Positions 60,788 to 64,000 of a DNA stretch of 64,000 nucleotides are shown one piece after another (positions within the stretch are counted from its first letter, which is position 1; every line of letters starts with the position of its first letter). Position numbers and translations under genes: made by a program. Under the pieces are notes generated by a model that saw only the letters and a list, made by a program, of their open reading frames with translations, had not been told where the DNA came from and made no database searches. The DNA comes from an uncultured Roseovarius sp. (lineage in GTDB: Bacteria > Pseudomonadota > Alphaproteobacteria > Rhodobacterales > Rhodobacteraceae), in contig NZ_CANLER010000003.1 of NCBI RefSeq assembly GCF_947489715.1, positions 1 to 64,000 of the forward strand. The letters run 5' to 3'.

Positions 60788-62068
60788 ATGAATTCAGACA
60801 TCTCTTTCCAAAGGAATAGCCTCGTGAGTCCGTTTGACATTGCCCCTGCAAAAACCGGTGACACCTTCGTCCGACATGACCCCAACTTCCTGAATATGGT
60901 CTTCGGCACCGATCAGGTGACGCCACTATGGGTCGCAGATATGGACTTCGCTGTCGCCAACCCAATCCAGGAGGAACTTCTGCGTCTGGCCAACCGGGGT
61001 CAGTTTGCCTACGAGTTCAACTCAAAAGGCGTATTCGCGGCGATTTCGACCTGGTTCAAACGCCGCCACAACCTTTCTCTGGACCCCGAAAAGTTGGTAC
61101 AGGTTCCCGGGGTTCTCACAGCCATTGCGATGCTGATCCGCGAGTTGACCGAACCGGGGAATGGCGTGCTGATGCAGGTCCCGGCCTACCATCAGTTTGG
61201 CAAGGTGATCAGCACAGCCGGTCGGAACATCGTCAAGAGCCCGCTCCGCAATGTCGAAAGCTCATATGAGATGGATTTCGACGATCTGGACGTGAAGCTG
61301 AGCGCACCGGACGTCGAAGCCATGATCCTGTGTAACCCGCATAATCCTGTCGGCCGCGTTTGGCGCAAGGACGAATTGGAGAAGCTCGTCGAAATCGCCA
61401 ACCGCCACAGTGTGACGATCATCAGCGATGAGATCCATTCCGATATCATCTACACCGGCCATCGCTTCACCAGCCTGATGGCTCTGGATCCGAAGAACCA
61501 CGTGTCGGTCATCGGGTCGCCCGCAAAAACCTTTGGCATGCACAGCATCTCAAACGGATATGTTTATACGGCAAACCAAGAGCTTCTCGACCGCTTCAAG
61601 AAAACAGCGGAATCGATGTACCTCACACATGGGAATGCATTCACGACCTTTGCGACCATCGCCGCCTATGAAAAAGGCGAGGCCTGGGTGGACGAATTGA
61701 TCACCTATCTTGAAGGCACGGTCGCCTGGATCTTCCGGTTTCTGCAAGAAGAGCTACCCGCGATCAAGATGTCTCCGGTCGAGGGCACGTATCAGGTCTG
61801 GCTCGATTGCACGGCTACCGGTCTCGCCGGGGACGATTTGAAAGCCACGCTGGGCGAATCCGGCTTCGGCGCCACACCCGGCACCTGGTTCGATCAGGAC
61901 GCGACAACGTTCATCCGGGTCAACATCGCAGCACCCAGGGCCGATATCGAAAAGGCCTTCAGAAAGTTCAAAACCGCGATGGACCAGGCCATGGAGGCGC
62001 GAGCCCAGGGGGCCGCGCCCGTCGCCCAAAAAGCCTGCGCCGTTGCATCAACCAACTCATGCTGTTGA
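60788..62068 (+). CDS. MalY/PatB-type PLP-dependent C-S lyase with CC tail
   Basis: A 426-residue fold-type I PLP enzyme of the MalY/PatB group (cystathionine beta-lyase like), which cleaves carbon-sulfur bonds to pyruvate, ammonia and a thiol. WVADMDF near residue 48, CNPHNPVGRVW, SDEIHSDIIY and GSPAKTFGMHS (PLP Lys) identify it. The final residues KACAVASTNSCC are an addition beyond the normal family end. A GTG at 60824 has a better ribosome binding site (AAAGGA) than the ATG at 60788, so the start is not certain. It may act on a thio-conjugate made or handled by the GST-like partner. Confidence 0.88.
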   Translation: MNSDISFQRNSLVSPFDIAPAKTGDTFVRHDPNFLNMVFGTDQVTPLWVADMDFAVANPIQEELLRLANRGQFAYEFNSKGVFAAISTWFKRRHNLSLDPEKLVQVPGVLTAIAMLIRELTEPGNGVLMQVPAYHQFGKVISTAGRNIVKSPLRNVESSYEMDFDDLDVKLSAPDVEAMILCNPHNPVGRVWRKDELEKLVEIANRHSVTIISDEIHSDIIYTGHRFTSLMALDPKNHVSVIGSPAKTFGMHSISNGYVYTANQELLDRFKKTAESMYLTHGNAFTTFATIAAYEKGEAWVDELITYLEGTVAWIFRFLQEELPAIKMSPVEGTYQVWLDCTATGLAGDDLKATLGESGFGATPGTWFDQDATTFIRVNIAAPRADIEKAFRKFKTAMDQAMEARAQGAAPVAQKACAVASTNSCC

Positions 62069-62178
62069 GCCAGTTATGCCTGTCGGAATGATGCCACAGC
62101 GATTAGTGCAGCAAATGCAACGCCTACCAATTTCCACCACTCACGAATTAGATCAATCGAAATCTGGAGGTTAAGCTG

Positions 62179-63423
62179 ATGACAATGACGACTGGGTTTT
62201 TAGGAAGACGAGACTTCCTGAAGACAGGTGCGACGTTTCTGACGGCGAGTTCCGCTGCACTGGCGGCGACAGGCTCTAGTGCAGCGCCGGAATTTCCCGA
62301 TAATATGCTCTATCCAGGTGTGGAGGATGAAGCTTACGGCAGCCCGTCACCCTACGAGTCCGACGTCGTACGCAAAATTTTTCCCCAAAACGAAAAATCG
62401 ACCCTGACGGCATCGTTCACGCCGCTGCATGTCCCAAAAGGTATCATCACGCCATCAGGGCTTCATTTCGGCGCTCACCATTCGGGTGTGGCCGAGGTTG
62501 ACCCGGAAACCCATGAATTATTTATACACGGCATGACGGATCGGCCGCTGAAATTCACCGCGCGCGACCTCATGCGATACCCCCTGTCCGGAGGGATCAA
62601 CTTCCTCGAATGCGGGGGAAATAGTGCACCGCAAGGCTATCACCGCGAAGCGCAGCAAATGCCGATGCAATATCTTCATGGGCTTGTGTCAGGATCTGAA
62701 TGGATCGGTGTTCCGGTCAGGCTGCTGCTGCAGGAGGCAGGCCTGGGCCCGCGCGCCAAGTGGGTCATCGCCGAAGGTGCCGACGCCGGTTCCCTTGCGC
62801 GCAGCATCCCGCTGCAAAAGCTGATGGATGATGCCATTATAGCGCTCTATCAAAACGGTGAGCGGCTAAGGCCTGCGCAGGGTTATCCCATGCGTCTGTT
62901 CCTGCCGGGCTGGGAAGGGAACACCAGCGTCAAGTGGCTCAGACGCCTCGAGGTTACCGACCGGCCCGCCTACACCCGTGAGGAAAGCCGCCACTATTCC
63001 GAAACCCTGGCTGATGGCTCGATCGAAGGCTTCAGCATGTATATGGGGGTCAAATCGGTGATCACCCATCCGTCGGCAGGACAGGCCCTGCCGGACAAGG
63101 GATACTACCAGGTGCACGGATTGGCGTGGTCGGGATTTGGGAAAATCTCCAAGGTCGAAGTATCCGACGACGGGGGCGAGAATTGGGTGCCCGCCAATAT
63201 TGAAGGGCCGGTTCTGAGCAAATCACTGACGCGCTTTACCTTGCCCTGGCACTGGGACGGTAAACCGGTCCGCCTGAAAAGCCGCGCCATCGACGAACAG
63301 GGCAATGTTCAGCCAACTCATGAGGCCTGGAAAAGCAGGTATTTCGAGGGAAGCCGCAATCATTACAACGCAATCCAGACCTGGTTCATCGATGCACAGG
63401 GAGCCATCTCAAATGTCTTCTAG
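62179..63423 (+). CDS. soxC: SoxC-like sulfane/sulfite dehydrogenase molybdenum subunit
   Basis: A 414-residue sulfite-oxidase-fold enzyme with a twin-arginine signal (GRRDFLKTG). NFLECGGNS carries the molybdenum-binding Cys, QYLHGLVSGSEWIGVP and FLPGWEGNTSVKWLRRLEV are typical SoxC blocks. It oxidises sulfane or sulfite sulfur in the periplasm and pairs with SoxD. AGGTTAAGCTG precedes the start. It follows the C-S lyase by 110 bases on the same strand. No soxXYZAB is visible in the window; the cluster may continue to the right. Confidence 0.85.
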   Translation: MTMTTGFLGRRDFLKTGATFLTASSAALAATGSSAAPEFPDNMLYPGVEDEAYGSPSPYESDVVRKIFPQNEKSTLTASFTPLHVPKGIITPSGLHFGAHHSGVAEVDPETHELFIHGMTDRPLKFTARDLMRYPLSGGINFLECGGNSAPQGYHREAQQMPMQYLHGLVSGSEWIGVPVRLLLQEAGLGPRAKWVIAEGADAGSLARSIPLQKLMDDAIIALYQNGERLRPAQGYPMRLFLPGWEGNTSVKWLRRLEVTDRPAYTREESRHYSETLADGSIEGFSMYMGVKSVITHPSAGQALPDKGYYQVHGLAWSGFGKISKVEVSDDGGENWVPANIEGPVLSKSLTRFTLPWHWDGKPVRLKSRAIDEQGNVQPTHEAWKSRYFEGSRNHYNAIQTWFIDAQGAISNVF

Positions 63424-63958
63424 GAAACAAATCTTACACGTGATCGCCATTGGATTTCTCGCGGCAAACAGGGTCGCTGCTGAAGATACGCCGGCCCTGG
63501 GACAAACCATCCCGATAGAAGAACTGGCAGGCCTCAGCACAACGGTCTACCCAGACGGTGAAGGGCTGCCGCCGGGCAGCGGCACAGTTCAGGCAGGCAA
63601 GGTTGTCTACGAGGATCAGTGCTCGGTCTGCCACGGTGCAAACGGGGAAGGTAACATGAACATGTACATCCCGATCCTTGCAGGCACGGGCAAACCCGAC
63701 CACGGCTTTCACTGGTCGACGGGCCATTCCTGGCCCTATGCGACAAGCCTCTTCGAATACATTCGCACCGCCATGCCCCCTTTCAATCCCAAGGAGCTAA
63801 GTACAGAAGAGGTCTATGCGGTCACCGCATACATTCTCCACATGAATGGATTCCTGCCAGAAGACGGAGAAGTGGGCAAGAGCACGCTTCCGGACATCAG
63901 GATGCCTTCACAGGATTATACCAGCAGCAAATGGGAGAAAGAGGAAAGCCAGTACTGA
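63413..63958 (+). CDS. soxD: SoxD-like monoheme c-type cytochrome
   Basis: A 181-residue exported cytochrome c with a signal peptide ending near residue 23 (NRVAAED). It has one haem site, CSVCH, at residues 70-74, and a likely axial Met in RTAMPPF. It overlaps soxC by 11 bases. Known SoxD proteins are often about twice this size with two haems; this one corresponds to only the first cytochrome domain. It should accept electrons from the SoxC-like partner. Confidence 0.82.
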   Translation: MSSRKQILHVIAIGFLAANRVAAEDTPALGQTIPIEELAGLSTTVYPDGEGLPPGSGTVQAGKVVYEDQCSVCHGANGEGNMNMYIPILAGTGKPDHGFHWSTGHSWPYATSLFEYIRTAMPPFNPKELSTEEVYAVTAYILHMNGFLPEDGEVGKSTLPDIRMPSQDYTSSKWEKEESQY

Positions 63959-64000
63959 TCCTGGCATCAAAATGACGGATCACCGTCGCCTCGGACACTT

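Noticed and set aside
62069-62178. Short minus-strand frame encoding a hydrophobic stretch (KLVGVAFAALIAVASF)
   Set aside because: It looks like a membrane helix, but no start codon with a ribosome binding site was found, and the space is only 110 bases.
63972-64000. Possible start of another gene (ATG at 63972, open to the window end)
   Set aside because: Only about 9 codons are visible and there is no clear ribosome binding site, so it cannot be supported.

Overview
The window looks like a chromosomal segment of a marine alphaproteobacterium of the Rhodobacterales (Roseobacter group). This is inferred from the GC-rich coding style, the short ATGA gene overlaps, the imuA-imuB-dnaE2 mutagenesis cassette, the aromatic-acid type Liv transporter clustered with CoA ligases, and the soxCD-like pair. 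No rRNA or tRNA gene, CRISPR array, intact insertion sequence or prophage was seen. About 55 genes were found.

Layout. 0.2-2.2 kb: a methionine sulfoxide repair group (msrB, msrA, a CxxC redoxin, a divergent second MsrA). 2.1-13.0 kb: a degenerate caspase-like protein, then a long minus-strand catabolic/transport cluster (PaaK-like CoA ligase, LivF, solute-binding protein, LivM, LivH, LivG, long-chain type acyl-CoA synthetase) interrupted by a divergent pair of unknown genes at 4.2-5.4 kb. 13.2-16.4 kb: a plus-strand operon in which a 2-hydroxychromene-2-carboxylate isomerase-like protein is translationally coupled to a PAS hybrid histidine kinase and an OmpR-type regulator. 16.4-21.2 kb: the most unusual locus, a four-gene minus-strand operon of an M28 metallopeptidase, a small unknown protein, an M43-type metallopeptidase with about 39 tandem xPKD tetrapeptides, and an ATP-grasp ligase resembling the graspetide (MvdC/MvdD) maturases. 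The two unrelated peptidases end in the same kind of C-terminal domain.

21.4-32.5 kb is ordinary accessory and housekeeping content: aminotransferase, VOC protein, trpS, a rhomboid lacking its catalytic residues, LysR, formate dehydrogenase alpha subunit, a phosphatase, a GST and an Lrp regulator. 32.7-38.0 kb: the SOS mutasome genes imuA, imuB and dnaE2. 38.0-47.4 kb: a methylated-amine type catabolic cluster (class III aminotransferase, Rieske demethylase, trimethylamine-dehydrogenase-like flavoprotein, polyamine-type ABC transporter) facing a TetR gene across a perfect 20-bp palindrome. 47.5-50.8 kb: thiBPQ behind a TPP riboswitch. 51.3-52.3 kb: a secreted CAP-RTX protein. 52.8-56.2 kb: an IorAB-type molybdenum hydroxylase facing a TetR gene with two operator-like palindromes. 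56.2-59.6 kb: a decayed area with a transposase remnant, a frameshifted MOSC gene and a truncated gene. 59.6-64 kb: an ArsR-type repressor, a GST-like protein and a C-S lyase that all end in cysteines, followed by a SoxC/SoxD pair.

Most functions are inferred from motifs read by eye; no database search was run. Start sites were moved from the longest frame where a ribosome binding site or family length favoured it, and this is said in each entry.
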